This document shows positions 13,590 through 25,638 of a DNA stretch of 64,000 nucleotides, one piece after another. This stretch comes from Takakia lepidozioides (Eukaryota > Streptophyta > Takakiopsida > Takakiales > Takakiaceae): contig CM060731.1 in the NCBI GenBank assembly GCA_030704615.1, forward strand, positions 85,604,756 to 85,668,755, written 5' to 3'. A model generated the notes under the pieces. The model was not told the DNA's origin. It made no database searches and saw only the letters and a list, made by a program, of their open reading frames with translations. A program made the position numbers and the translations under genes. The number at the start of each line of letters is the position of its first letter. The first letter of the stretch is position 1.

Positions 13590-14372
13590 TGAAGCGACCG
13601 CTAATACTGCGGTCGATTTTTGTACTTTTATAAAACACAAGTGACCGCCAATAATGCGGTCGTTTTTATTGCTTTGATTTGTAAAATGTTACGGTCGCTT
13701 GTATTTTCTTCGTTCTCTAAATTATAAGCGACCGTCAATATGGTGGTCGATTTTATTTTTCTTTTAAATTAGAGCGACCACTATTATTTTTTATTTCGAA
13801 ATATAATGCGACCGTCGGTATTGCGGTCGCTTGATTTCTTATATATTTAAAATAAAGCGACCACCAATATGGCGGTCACTTTTTTTTTTTTTTATATTTA
13901 AAATAAAACGATCACCTATATGGTGGTCGCTTTTATTCTTAATATTTTTAAAATAGAGCGACCGCCAGTATGGCAATCGCTTTTATTTTTTATATTTTTA
14001 AATCTAAGCGACCGCCAGTTTGGCGGTCACCATTATTTTTTTATTTTGAAATATAAAGCGACTGCTGGTATTGCGGTCGCTTTTATTTTTTTATGTTGCT
14101 TATATTTTTAATATTTTTAAAATAAAGCAACCGCCATCTGGCAGTCGCTTATTTTTTATATATTCTTAAAATAAAGCGACTGCCAATATGGCGGTCGCTT
14201 GTTTTTTTATTTTAAAAAATAAGGCGACCACCAATGTGGCGGTCGCGTGTTTGAAAGAAAACGACCGCCAATATGGCGGTCTTTTTTTAAAAAAAATTTA
14301 ATTTAAAGCGACCGCGCTCTTATTTGTTTTATTTCGAAATATAAAGCGATCGCCAGAATTGGCGGTCGTTTT
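13590..14372. repeat. Hairpin satellite, about 16 units of ~50 bp
   Basis: Roughly 16 tandem copies of a palindrome with arms AGCGACCGCCA and TGGCGGTCGCT around a 1-3 nt centre, separated by AT-rich spacers of type TTTTATTTTTAAAATA. Spacing averages about 50 bp. Arms vary between copies, and several changes appear in both arms or are GU-compatible. Three copies keep only one arm. It begins about 450 bp beyond the hAT relic and may be its subterminal repeat region. It is AT/GC-patterned and non-coding. Confidence 0.9.
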
Positions 14373-14399
14373 TCTTTTATTTGTTTTTATAATTTTTTT

Positions 14400-17118
14400 G
14401 CCACCGCCACCGTATCGGCGACGTGGCTGCTTAAGTGGCAATATTTGACCTAGTTATTTTTTTACTAGAATATTACCGGAAGCTGGCGTGACAGACCTGA
14501 CGCTGACTGACTGACGTGACGCTGATAATGGGGGGCAATTGTGCATTCATGTGTGTTTGACGCGCCTTGTAAGGTCTCCAAAGAGCAATAACCAGTTAGT
14601 ATGGGACCAGAGATAGACAGACAAAGTGTATTGGTAGTGGGCAGGTGAGGGGTCAGTAAGGCTGCTGGGTGTAGCCAACACTGAATCTATAAGCAGGGAC
14701 ATCATGGGGGGGTTGAGGTTATTCAATAGTGAGAACAATATATGGTTGTGTCTGTGGATGCTGCAAAGGGAAGAAAGAGTGGCATAATGGAAGGGAGTAT
14801 GAGGGGGTGGGAACGTACCTAGGGTAACTTGTGCAAGTGCAACTGTGTGCAAGTACATGATGAGAAAGATGTTACCAGAGGTATCATGGCGGTGTAGATG
14901 CATGAAAGTAGGAGCTTGGGGGCGGGTACACCGGGTTTGGGTAGAGCTATTGGAGAGGTCGCTCCATCGTGATAAGGGTCATGGGCTCAAGCCCCAAGTC
15001 GTCCACGGTTGGCCTCCATTCGCAGTTACTATGGGAAATCTGGAACTGGGGGTCATCGTGCAGACGCCACTGGAGGGGGAACCAGGATGTAGGAGACACC
15101 CCAGTCTTAGCAATATACCATGTCACGGGTCGTCTATGCCGTCGGGCAGAGTAGTGCAGATATCTGGAGCGATTAACCTGGGTGCGCATCTGCTTCCGAA
15201 CCCGATAGGTCGTGACATCGTTTAAGCCATGGTCGTCTGATCCCCTGGGCAGAGTAGAGATACTGTCTCGGGTGGTCTTCAGTGCGTGTGTAGAATACCC
15301 ATGAAGAGGCGCGAGTAGTGTGTCCAAAACCCAGCATGAGTGATGAACTTGCGGTAGAAAGCTCCCCTCGCATATACTGGTGGAATGACGAATCCCATAG
15401 GAGAAGAGAAACCAGCCTTTAGGCTCCTCGTGATGGTAAAGCAGCAGCTTGCAAAACCTCGTGCCATATATGATAGTGTAGCTCGTGCGGTAAAGGTGTT
15501 CAGGCAAAGCCTTCTGGGCCGAATGCGGGCGGTAAACTTGGAACGTGCGCAGCAGGAGGGGGAGGAGGAGGGTAACAAAGCAACACACGGGGGTAAGGAG
15601 ACGGAGGGTGTAAAGGGGGAAAGAGACGAGTGCCAAAATAGATGAATGTATCTTTGGCATGGTGCCAAACTTGGTACGGATGAAAGTACGGGGACACGGA
15701 TGAATGGAGTTGGGGTGCGAACTGCTATTGGCATCAAGGTAGATGGACGGAATATGAATAAGAAGTGACAGAGATCTTTGTTGATAAGTATGTGGCGCCG
15801 TCTCTGGTTAAGTGACAGGGATGAAGTCACGGATGAACGGTATTAGGGCAGAACGAATTGTGAAGGGATGGCAACATGCAGAGCGTTGGATGCAAGATCA
15901 ATCGATGACTGGTGGGCCGCCACCCTGAAGCGCCACGGTGCCTGACTAAGCAGCCGTTGGTAATTATGTTTAGGCTCTTGATATTATCCAGACATTATTA
16001 GAGGGTACTGGCTCGTGTATTAAACACTTAAAACAGCAGGTGTATCTTGTGAAGGTGCAGTTGTTTAGTATTATAGTAAGAGTGAAGCGGTGATTAATCC
16101 GGATCAGCTCTAAGTGTGGGGCTAATCTACCACCTTTGAAGAGTACAAGTCACGATGGCAAGAAGGATCGGGGCGATTTTGGACTTCGGGGATTTTTGGG
16201 ATTACTCAGTGGACTAGGATGGTGACATTTTGAGCATGAGAGAATGGATGGAGAGAGGCAGTGTGACTGAGAGACTGATGACAGGAGAAGGGAATAGCTT
16301 GGCTGCTGATGTTAAGCACGCACTCAAACATAGCTTACGGGAAGGATATTATTAGGATCGTGAAGGCAGAGTAGATTGCAGTGTTAAGACTTGACGGGAT
16401 GACTAACATCACCATGATATAAAGAGAGAGAGACGGCAGTATTAGCAAGACATGTGCTATTGTCACGATATGGACATGATCGGGAATGGAAAGGCAGCAG
16501 ATCTACCAGCGCTTTGAAAAGGGAATTTGTGTTATCATTCATTGCTTCAGTGTCCCGTACACAGGTCCAGGTCGTCTGGGTACTTAGAGTTTGGATCTAG
16601 CAAGCTGATGAACGAGAACATGATACACAATGTGACAGTGAAAAATGGAAGAGTGCAGTGGGCCGAACTAATAGAGGGAGGCGCCGAGTCCAGAGTCCCG
16701 ACAGAAAAGAGAGAGGAAAAGAATTAGAGAGCGCACTTAGCTCCCAGTGGAGGAAAACGGGAAGAACACACGGTGGGTTGCACAAGCACCCTAGCCAGGC
16801 CATAACCCAGTGGGTCATGGTCACGGAACGGTGACTTGGTGAACAGAATGAACGAGATGACGGAGTGCAGGTGCCACGGGCACGGGGCCAACGTGGGGTC
16901 CCGACATCTTCTCTGAACATCCGTCACGGGCTAAGAGAAAAGGAACGATAGAAGGGATAAAGGGTGCAAGTGACCACTTAAGCGGTCCAGTCTAGGTGTC
17001 ATGATGTTTTCTTGCTTCCTGCGGCTTCATGTAGCAATGAAACTGGACTGATGGGTTGTCTGATCAAGGAGGGAAATATGAGATCTATCCGGTGGGTGTG
17101 AAACAGGGCCTGCGTTTT
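14400..17118. other. Retroelement-like region with no recognised coding
   Basis: This runs up to a tRNA primer-binding site, so the last part is probably a 5' LTR reading rightwards, but I cannot fix its left edge. On the minus strand 14,947-15,660 is open for 237 codons. Its product (rich in Leu, Ser, Pro and His) resembles nothing I know, and a second frame is also long, so I treat coding as unproven. Confidence 0.3.
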
Positions 17119-17130
17119 TGGTATCAGAGC
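17119..17130 (+). other. Primer-binding site for initiator tRNA-Met (LTR retrotransposon)
   Basis: TGGTATCAGAGC is the standard plant LTR-retrotransposon primer-binding site, complementary to the 3' end of initiator Met-tRNA. It places the 5' LTR upstream and the internal region downstream. A 38-codon frame starting at 17,161 (MDQRTTDLVSQ) follows. The internal region is cut at 17,717 by CACTA element 1. Confidence 0.65.
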
Positions 17131-18159
17131 TGCTGATTGCGGCCATTCAAGTTCAAGCTGATGGACCAGAGGACTACCGATTTGGTATCACAATGGATGC
17201 ACAGTTCTATCACCGATGGTGTGAAACGTGAAATCTTGTCTTATGAGAACACACTAAGAGAGATTGTGAGGCACTAATAGAACTGGTAAAGTATGCCAGG
17301 CTTAGATCAGACACTAGTGACTGATCATCCAGATGTAGGGGACGTCCTAATTTCGTATGATATTGATGTATCACCGTATACTAACCCGAGACCGACATTC
17401 TTTCATCAATCCTCAAGAGCGCATAATGGAGACCTATGTGTGCGAATCATACATGCTGGTAATAGGGTCATAGTAGTATTGTGGACACGAGTAGCTTACG
17501 CATGGGTCATGGTGTCCGCCATGTTTAGGAGGGTGACCGTGAGTGGAAGAGACGAAGTGATACAGAATGGTAACCGGATGTCTGGTGCAAGGAAGGGCGA
17601 GTGTATCTGGTGTGCACTCCATAAATTAATACTAACTTTACTAACAACGTAGCAATATGGCAAGTTCATCCGGGGTAGATGCTCCATATTACGCTAGGGA
17701 GTCTGAGGATGTGGTGGCACTACATGAAACGGGGGGGGGGGTGGTTTAGCGACGCCGTGACGTCGCTAAATTGCCATTTTGGGGCAGGGTGAAAACCCCA
17801 TCCGGGCGTCGCAACACCATCGCAGGGGCGTGGCAAGAATAACGTCGCTATTATCCGACGGATGGGGGTCGCTAAGCACTGCCACCACCCGTGACGCACG
17901 TCGCTTTAAGGCGATCCACAGCACTGGCAGTGCCTCCTGCTAGCGACGCCTTGCCATCACTGCCTTCCAGCCGGCGGCATGGTGTGGGGGCGACGGCTCG
18001 GTGTCGCTGATAGCTTTTTTCTTGGAAGTGCCCGGAGGTGCCTCAAAAAATTGAGACACATGGCGCCATGGGGCGTTGCCAGCCGGCTGCGTGGGGCCCC
18101 ATCTTTGCAACGCCTGGGCGTGGCAACAGTCAGCCAGGTGTTCCAGAGGGGTTGGTTCT

Positions 18160-18425
18160 AGCGACCCCCATATGTTGCAAAAAAACAAACTTGTCGCAGG
18201 CAGCTACGCCGCGCCGTCGGTTGCAGCGACCCCCTGCCAAAAAAACCCGTCGCAGGGGGCCACACCCCGCCGTCAGGAGCAGCGACCCCCGGCCCAAAAA
18301 ACCCGTCGTAGTGGGCCACGCCCCGCCGAGGCTCTGGCGGACCCCGCCCACACAAAACCCCGAACAGGGGGCACGCCATGCCGTTGGTGCTAGCGACCCC
18401 CCCACAAAAAAACCCGTCGAATGGG
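18160..18425. repeat. CACTA element 1 subterminal tandem repeats (~58 bp)
   Basis: About four copies of a ~58-bp unit containing GCGACCCCC, an A-run, then CCCGTCG, so each unit carries a CGAC/GTCG inverted pair. Such repeats near CACTA ends are the usual binding sites of the element-encoded DNA-binding protein. Long open frames on both strands here are artefacts of the repeat. Confidence 0.7.
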
Positions 18426-18806
18426 AGTCAGGGTTGGCAAAGGCGGGGGTGGTTGCATGCGACGCGCAGGGATGGCAACAGGTAACGCCCTGGGTTGTTT
18501 CATGTGACCTCCGGGGGTGGCCTACTATTTTGCATTGAATTGGGGGTGGATTTTTTGTTTTTTCTTGGGTTTTTTTTTTTTGGGGGTGTTGGGGGACCTC
18601 ACCATAGGCTTTTCTCTTGCAGGTGCACAAGTCTGGTTAAGTGCATGATTAGTATGAACAAAGCATGAATTGAGGGTGAGCTCGATGCGGCACCAAAATG
18701 AATACAAGGTGAAAGATGGAAATATATTTACAAGCAATAAGCGCACATGTTTCGCCCACAAGGGTTCAGACGTAGGCTGATTCCGTGATCTACACTCTGA
18801 CTACGA

Positions 18807-20800
18807 CTACTCATCGTCGGAATCATCGGAGTCATGGCTATCCCATGAGCCTGATGATGACTCCGTGGATGATACTCTATCGCTAGCACCCGGCTGCGCC
18901 TGCGCCGGAGCACCTGAAAGGGGTCCCTGAACTCCCACAGAGCTCTCATCCACTCCTGGCCTGCATGACCCCCCCCCCCCCCCACCCCCCCCCCACCCCC
19001 CCCCCCCCCCCCCCCCCTCATCCATACTAGTGCCATGTAGTGATGCACTGACCCCCTCTGAGTGTGCCATGTTGGTCATGAGGGATTCCAACCATGTTCC
19101 TTGCAGTAATTGTACTCTATCCGAGAAGACGTCCTCTTAAACATGCGTTGCTACACATGCCAAAAATTAAAGTTAGTTCCTCACGATGATGGAGCTAGAA
19201 AGAAGACATAACAAAACCCATAGGGAAGTATGATTTACAAATCGAGTGATAAAACCCTTGGATCCGCCGGAGCCCCACTTGTGGACATAGTCGTGCTTCT
19301 CAAGGCGGACTGTTGTTGCGGAGCGTGCCTTCTCAAAATTGGCCTTCTTTGTCGCATCATTTTCTCCCGCAATGAGCGCATCCCACGATACCTAATCCAC
19401 CCCCCCCACAATTAGTGAATCACACACATATGTTGCATCGAATCCACCTCATTACTGCACATGCAAGAAATGGAAGGTGAAATGATTCAAGGATTTGCCA
19501 ACCTGTGTAATTCCAAAAGGTGGTTTGGGTGGGACCCCATTCGCCATTGCCCTCCGAATGGTCTCTCTGGCACGGTACCTCTTCTTCTTCTTCTTCTTCT
19601 CGTGCCCCTTCTCGACAACTATCTCCTTCCCCTTCCCCGGTACTTCCTCTCTCTCATTCTCCATCTCCCTTCTCTCTCTCGTCGGTAGCCCTTTCATTGA
19701 TGGCAAAAGGGACCTCGGGAGTTTGAGCTCTCTTCATCTTACCTTTGGTGTTTGGGTCCTTCACGAACACCACGTGCCCTCCCTCATTGGCAACCTCACT
19801 GGGATGCACCAATGAGGCCAAGTATGCCGCTGCCTCCTGAAGACGAATAACCCCCCCAAATTTTTAAAAAAAAACAAACAACAAAGAAAAACATGCATGC
19901 AAAGCAAAGGACAAAACATGCAATGGGCAAGGTACAATGGAAATACCTTTACAACCTTGGCCGACTCGCCCCCGATGTCACCTGATGTGGGAGGAGTCCC
20001 CGCTACCGGAAGTCCCCGCACTATCCCCTCCCGGAGTGACGGTGGGAAAAAATTCCACAACACCGTAGTCCCCGGCGGCGCCCCGTAGTCCAGGCCCTTC
20101 TTTGCTGACCGCTCAGGCTCTCCGGGTGACGTCGCTGACCGGCCAGGCTCTCCACCAGCCCCCTAGCTCCTCCCTCCCGCCCAAAACTCTTGGCTACGGT
20201 GGGGCCCCTCTCTAACCCAGCCATCAATCGGCATTCCTCCTCAACTCCTCCCTCAACTCCTCCCTCAAGGGAGACAATGGGATAGGAACCAACACTTCCG
20301 GAGGCCCTCAAACCTGACCTTGGGCCTTGGCAAGTGCAGCCTTCGCTGCGGAGGAAGGGATCGCTACAGGGGTGAGATCCAAAAGCTGCCCATATCGGGT
20401 CACCGAACGGGTGATGCGCTTGCCAAGGAACATTTCAGCCGGCTTGGTGGCCGGGGGTGTGCTGAACTGAGCCACGGGAACATATCCGTCTCAGCAACAA
20501 CCTCCCGAGGAGGAGAGCTGGTGAGCCGGCCCTGGCGCATCCAAGACGGCAGAATAGGAGGGGGGGGGGATTGGCCTCAGGTTGCGGGGTGAACCCGGCG
20601 ACACGGCAGTCTATGGGGCTGGTAACCCGTGAGGTGCCAGCCCGCGTCACACGTCCTAGGATAAGAAACGGGTTCACCGCGCCTTTCTTTGGGGCAGGGA
20701 CTTCTTCTCTTTCCCCATACTCCTGGCACCTGTCATGCAATGGAGACATTAGGCCTTCGTGGAAAAACAACTCTAGATTCCAGATCAAAAAAAAAAACAA
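18807..20800 (-). pseudogene. CACTA-encoded Ptta/En/Spm-like protein, decayed copy 1
   Basis: Exons matched to element 2: a first exon around 20,800-20,560 (YGEREEVPAPKKGAVNPF); one ending at 19,947 (NFFPPSLREGIV); 19,836-19,503; 19,391-19,239 (153 nt, the same length as in copy 2; DALIAGENDATKKANFEKAR, then KWGSGGSKGF); and 19,150-18,807, ending in an acidic Ser/Asp tail. The third exon is 334 nt against 708 nt in copy 2, losing the block between the Lys-rich run and RYRARETIRRAM. The last exon has a one-base deletion after HGW (about 19,080) and a poly-C expansion (18,969-19,017). The Nk/GSKGF core resembles the plant Ptta/En/Spm transposase family (Transposase_24). It is not functional. 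Confidence 0.7.
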
Positions 20801-20899
20801 AATGAATGTCCCTCTCTCCCTGTTCAATCAGGATGTGGAGAGAGAGGGAGAGAGGAGGGGAGAGAGGGAGTGCTGCGGGAAAAAAACAAAAAAGAACGT

Positions 20900-21066
20900 G
20901 GGGGGAGTGACTGAGCAGAAGCTGCTAAGTTCCCCCCCCCCCCCCCCCCCTACATTCCTTTTTGTTTTTTTCTTCCTCATCTATACCCTCTCTCTCCCTC
21001 TCTCCCTCTGTCCCTGTCTCTCCCTCTGTCCCTGTCTCTCCCTCTTTTCCCTCATCTCTCCCTCTG
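20900..21066. repeat. Poly-C/hairpin and CTCTCCCTCTGTCC repeat in the CACTA leader
   Basis: Contains GTGACTGAGC, then GCTAAGTT and a run of about 22 C (20,931-20,952), followed by tandem TCTCCCTCTGTCCCTG units. The same order (G-run, GACTGAGC hairpin, GA-rich repeat) is found at 47,400-47,545 in element 2. Confidence 0.6.
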
Positions 21067-21199
21067 TCCAATCAGGATGTGGGGAGAGAAGGAAGATATA
21101 CATGTCATGTCAAGACATGGACAAGACCACTAAGGTCATTGTCATTGAAAGACAAGGCAGCCCTTTACAGGGCGCCATCTAACAACCCTTTTTTTTAAC

Positions 21200-24100
21200 C
21201 ATCTCATTTGAATACATCGTTACATTTCAGGGTTGGTATCTGAAAAAACAGGGGTCGGAGGGCGGGATTGCTGGTCATTCATATCATGAAAGCACATGGG
21301 TGGACATCAGACATTCATCACCTTGTAGATTGTAATCTCATTTCAAAAAACCCAGATTGCAGGTCTGGAGATGAATCTCCATAGCCAAGCATATAGTACT
21401 TAAAATTGAAATTGAAACAGTAAGACATACATGTCTTTAGCATATTCCAGCCAACTAATACTGGTACATCTGGATCTGGTATTTCTAGCTAGAGGCATCG
21501 CATGTTATTGTACTATGGATGAATGAATATATTGGGATGAAGGAGGGAGGTGGATGATAAACATCCATAAAATGATGAGAGGGGAGGTGAAATTGAAAGT
21601 TGGCATGGAGTAAAATCTTGGAGTGACATTATGTGTATATAATGGAATGAATAGAATAGTAGATGTTTGTCAGTGATAGAAATAGAGAAATCTAGTTGGG
21701 CATGGTATCTTACAAGTTGATGATTGGAGTGGCACCCGTGGAGAGCCACGTTTGGGGAGAGGCCTGTGAACAAGAAGGATGAGTTAATTTGGTATACATC
21801 ATATGAGTGGTATATGGTAATAGATGTAACAGCTTGAAGTGTGGATTTATCTTTCAGAGAGATAGAGGGGTATGCCTGATACAGGCTGATTCTTGCAGTG
21901 GCATGACATTGTGTGTCGGTGCAACCACTACTAATCTTGTTGTGGAGGGGACAGATGCAATACATAAGCAGTGAGAGGAGTCTGATAGACACAGAGAACC
22001 ATTGGTGACGAGAGATGGAGAGGACAGCAGGGTGAACGAATGCAGGCATAGAATGTATTCATTGTGTATAAAAGATGAGAATGGTTGTCTAGCAAGCAGA
22101 ATAGTGATGAAAAGGAAGTAAAGCTGAGTGGGGCAGGATAGCTACCTTTGTAGATCTGGAGTGTCATCAGTCCTGTAGAGGATTGGTTTGTACCTGGGAG
22201 GGCAGAATGGGTTAGCCGGGGGTGGGACTGGTCGGATGCAGTATGTTGCGAGTACCTGGCTTGGGCAGCAGCTTGTTTGAGAGGTGTATCGAGCCGATCC
22301 CATTGTCTTTTGATATGCCACTTGGGTTTCATAAGCCATCTGTAGCACAGTGACTGAGTGTCAGAGATAACTGGCATAATCCAAGGAGTACTGTGGAAAT
22401 GATTATACTTAGAAAGGGGAAGGAAAGGTAGCTGTGGGAGGGGGTGGGGTGCTCCCTGGAGGAGAGATGATAATGCCCTTGCTGCGGGTGGGGTGGGAGC
22501 CCCCCACCAGTACCAATTCCCTGTTATTCGAGCCCTGGTGCGGGCAGCTTGGGGACTCACCCGCCAGCCGGGTACGGAATGCAGAGCCAGCGAGGTCCAA
22601 GTTGCGGAAGAAGGTAGCCCGCTGCCAGCGTGGTCAGTGTTGGTCATAGCAGGCCACCAATTGACATTGCCCGTGTAGCCAGTCTTCAGGGTACTGTTGA
22701 TCTCTTTGAGTACATACACTCCGCCTGTAGGGCATATTGTGCTTGGCCCTTGATAAACTCCAACATGTGTGCAGGGCAGGTGATCCTTCTTGGCGACAGA
22801 CCAGTAGAGTTTACTGAGAGGCGTAGCTAAGACTTAATTCTTGTAACTCCAGAACAAGCTACTAACAAGCCCTTATTTAGCCTTGCTTTCAGTAAGTAGT
22901 CTCAAGTATGTCGAAGTATGAATATTGGGTAGCCGCACTGGAATACTTTCTGGTATATCCCGATATAGGATGTCACTGGGGGGTCTATAAATAAAACAAT
23001 TTGAAAACAAACACTCCTTGGCTATTAATTAACTTTGCAGAGAGACCGGATGATGCTTCAAAGGCCCAGTGTTCCTCTGGGCAACTGACACTGTGATAGC
23101 CTTTCTAGAGCATGCTAGGTTGTACTCCACCACATAACCCATTGGACACCCGGATAAAACTACAACAAGGAAAAGCCAAGCATTGTTCTATTGTCGTATT
23201 TCATTCTCTGCTTATCCCTTCCCGGTGTCAGTCTGGTCCTGTGAAAGAGGAAAGCAATGCTACAAAGCTTGGACACTTTGTGCTCCTCTTCAGAACCTTG
23301 AGCCAATTCCGGCTCTAAGCATGAGAATCGGCATCATACGCGTTTCTCTGGTAATGTAAAACGTGACGGTGACATCCCTGGTACTGTGTAAGACCAATCG
23401 GTGGGGAGCGGGTAGGCCCAACATAGCAAACAGAATAGGTGTCGTGGGCATCCATGATCCAGTGGGGGGTAGGTGGGACGTGGAATGTAAGCCTGAGCCT
23501 GGTTTGGTAGGTATAACAGATTTCAGATCTTTAAGCAACGCAGGGGGATTCGTGGTGGCATGTGAGTGAACATACCAGTGCCTCGTCGTGTAGGCGACGG
23601 GGGGCACCAGGTGCTGGGGGCCTGTGTGCCCAAAGGTACCTTCTTGGGCAGTTGGGAGGCATTCTTGGGGTACAAATTTGAACTTGGTGCATGCCCCGGC
23701 CATCCAGGACCAGGATGCGCTCCCTCCCGTTGAGCGCAGGGGTTTGACTGAGCCTCGCCGCCTTGATCCAGGGGCTCACTGTGCTTGTGTGCGGGGGGTT
23801 GTCCAGATCGTGTGCCTCAGAACACCGTGACGCATACTGAGCCGGAAGTAGAGTGACGAGCCAAGGCCCTCGGAATACAAGAATGAAATCATCATGAGAA
23901 TAACACATCGTAGTTAATAACAAATGGTTCACCTGTGGATCGAGATAGCAGTATGAGGACACGAGTATGTTGCTCCTTGTGTTGCGAGACGAATCTGCTT
24001 GGTGGGATGGCATAGCGCCGATCTTGAGCTCGGGGGTGGAAAACTTCACTGAATCTGGCATGGTATAGCTTGAAAGGACCGCAATCATGAGGCAGTAGAT

Positions 24101-24240
24101 GTAGAGAGGGCGGAAATCTTTGGCAGTAACGCAGCGCTGCGCAGCAGCGCAGCAAGCAGAGAACCGGGCCATGGCGGCGATCATAGCCAAACTTAGATAG
24201 GGGTAGGACAGCGGAGGCGCTGAAAACAGAGGCAATAGCA
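21200..24240 (-). other. Unrecognised region with possible minus-strand exons
   Basis: No family is recognised. Three minus-strand stretches have exon-like edges. (1) From an ATG at 24,174 in a strong context (GCCGCCATGG), the frame runs to a GTGAAC donor at about 23,935; it encodes an N-terminus with a hydrophobic segment (LYIYCLMIAVLSS), compatible with a signal anchor. (2) About 22,690-22,555 runs from a CTACAG acceptor to a GTGAGT donor (VLKEINSTLKTGYTG). (3) About 22,345-22,147 runs from a CTACAG acceptor to a GTAGC donor. Frames do not join convincingly. This may be a degenerate gene or chance. Confidence 0.25.
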
Positions 24241-25638
24241 TGTAACAGAGGGGAAAAATAGGTGGAACCCTAAATGATTAGTCATAACTAAAGTTAGTGA
24301 AGACTAGGCGGGAGGAGCAGAGCTCCGCCCTCCCTCATGACGCCTGCTTTTGGGCACGGGGGGGCATTTCCAGTATCCAGAGTTATTGGTGCACATCGTG
24401 GGCAAGAACCTGGGCTCCGTAGGAATTCGAGGACGCCTGAAACGTGGAGCTAGGGGTGGCCGGATGGAGACTTCAACTTAGAAAGAAATAGCAACGCTTG
24501 CAACAAGGTGTTCAATTCGATGCTTGCCATGTATCTTAAACTTGTTGCTGTTCTTCCAAGTCTTTACACTGCAAACCCTTATGAGTGAAGGTAACTGTGA
24601 TATTCGATGCTGCAGCCTCGCAGTAGAATAGTTGCACGTGAAGGATGAGGACCCCTAATATTGCAAAAGGCTACCTTCAGCAGCATACATGTCTTTGGAG
24701 GAAGGTTTTTTGGCCATATCGACCCCAGATTGCTAACATTGGTTTACTCCCAGGGCCCACAATTTATACCCAAGCGGCCCTGCGGCAGGAGAAAGTATTA
24801 TTCCAAGCTTATTGAATGGAAATTGATGTTTTCAAAAAGAGCCTCCGTATGTCAGAGAGTATGAACAATTACTATGCATAGTGAGCGTTTGCAGTTTGCA
24901 GTCTCACTATCATCATGCCCATAGATGGAACAGTGAATGCATTTAGAGTTTCATTTCAATTGGCTGACTGTTTATGCAGAGTAGGCAACCTGCTCCCATA
25001 GAACTTCAGCCTCGCACCCAACCTGGGAGGCTTCTCATGTACTTAAAGCACTTATCAGAATCTGAGTAGAAGCTATTAATAGATTTGTCCAGGATTCACG
25101 TTGTTCAGTTCTGAGCTCGGCCTCAATCTCCTGATCTCTCCAAAGTTTGTAGTTACGAGAAAGAAAGAACTTCACAATGTCCATTGCACTTTCTATGCCA
25201 TGCCCAACGTTTCACCTACCAGGTAAGAACTAAGGTACGTCTGACCAATGACTACATGTTTCAAAACTGACTACTGCTTATGGGATTACCATGACCCGGT
25301 AGTCTGATTTATCACCATAATACAGAACCACATATAAACAACAGTTGGCCTTCAAAAAACTTCTCATCAGTCAAATAGTTTTGCCAACTATCCCACTAAG
25401 CCGACAACCCAATGCTCCGAGGGGTTCACTTCACCAATGAAGTTTCAGCACTTGTACAGATCATCAAGCAGTTTTCCCAACAAAATCTTCACTGAACCTG
25501 GTTTACCTGCACTCGGTGTACATTCCTGCTTTCGGACTGCTTGATGTGCTTTACAAACAATTTGATACGTAGACTTTTTCTGGTTCTCAAGAGGAGCTCT
25601 CACTGCCCTGGACTTTCTGTTCCCTGTCAGATGCACTC
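24241..25638. other. Spacer downstream of the TPR gene, nothing recognised
   Basis: No coding segment, RNA gene or repeat family recognised. It includes the 3' untranslated region of the minus-strand TPR gene. I found no clear poly(A) signal. Confidence 0.4.

Larger units (their letters stand above)
17718..21180 (-). mobile_element. CACTA (En/Spm-like) element 1, right edge not located
   Basis: The plus-strand left edge is CACTACATGAAAC at 17,718, a CACTA terminal motif. It is followed by subterminal repeats containing AGCGACG/CGTCGCT (17,745-18,430). The coding part on the minus strand matches element 2 (47.3-50.8 kb, opposite orientation) exon for exon. Homology to element 2 runs at least to the GA/C-rich leader near 21,080. 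I find no matching TGTAGTG terminus to the right, so the end given is approximate. The element interrupts LTR-retroelement sequence. Confidence 0.75.

Noticed and set aside
14950-15020. tRNA-like stretch with a GGGCTCAAGCCC T-arm look
   Set aside because: No acceptor-stem pairing, anticodon arm or consistent A/B boxes could be made to fit.
18038-18630. 166-aa ORFs on both strands
   Set aside because: Both read through the CACTA subterminal repeats; composition is Pro/Gly/Arg-biased and mirrors the repeat.
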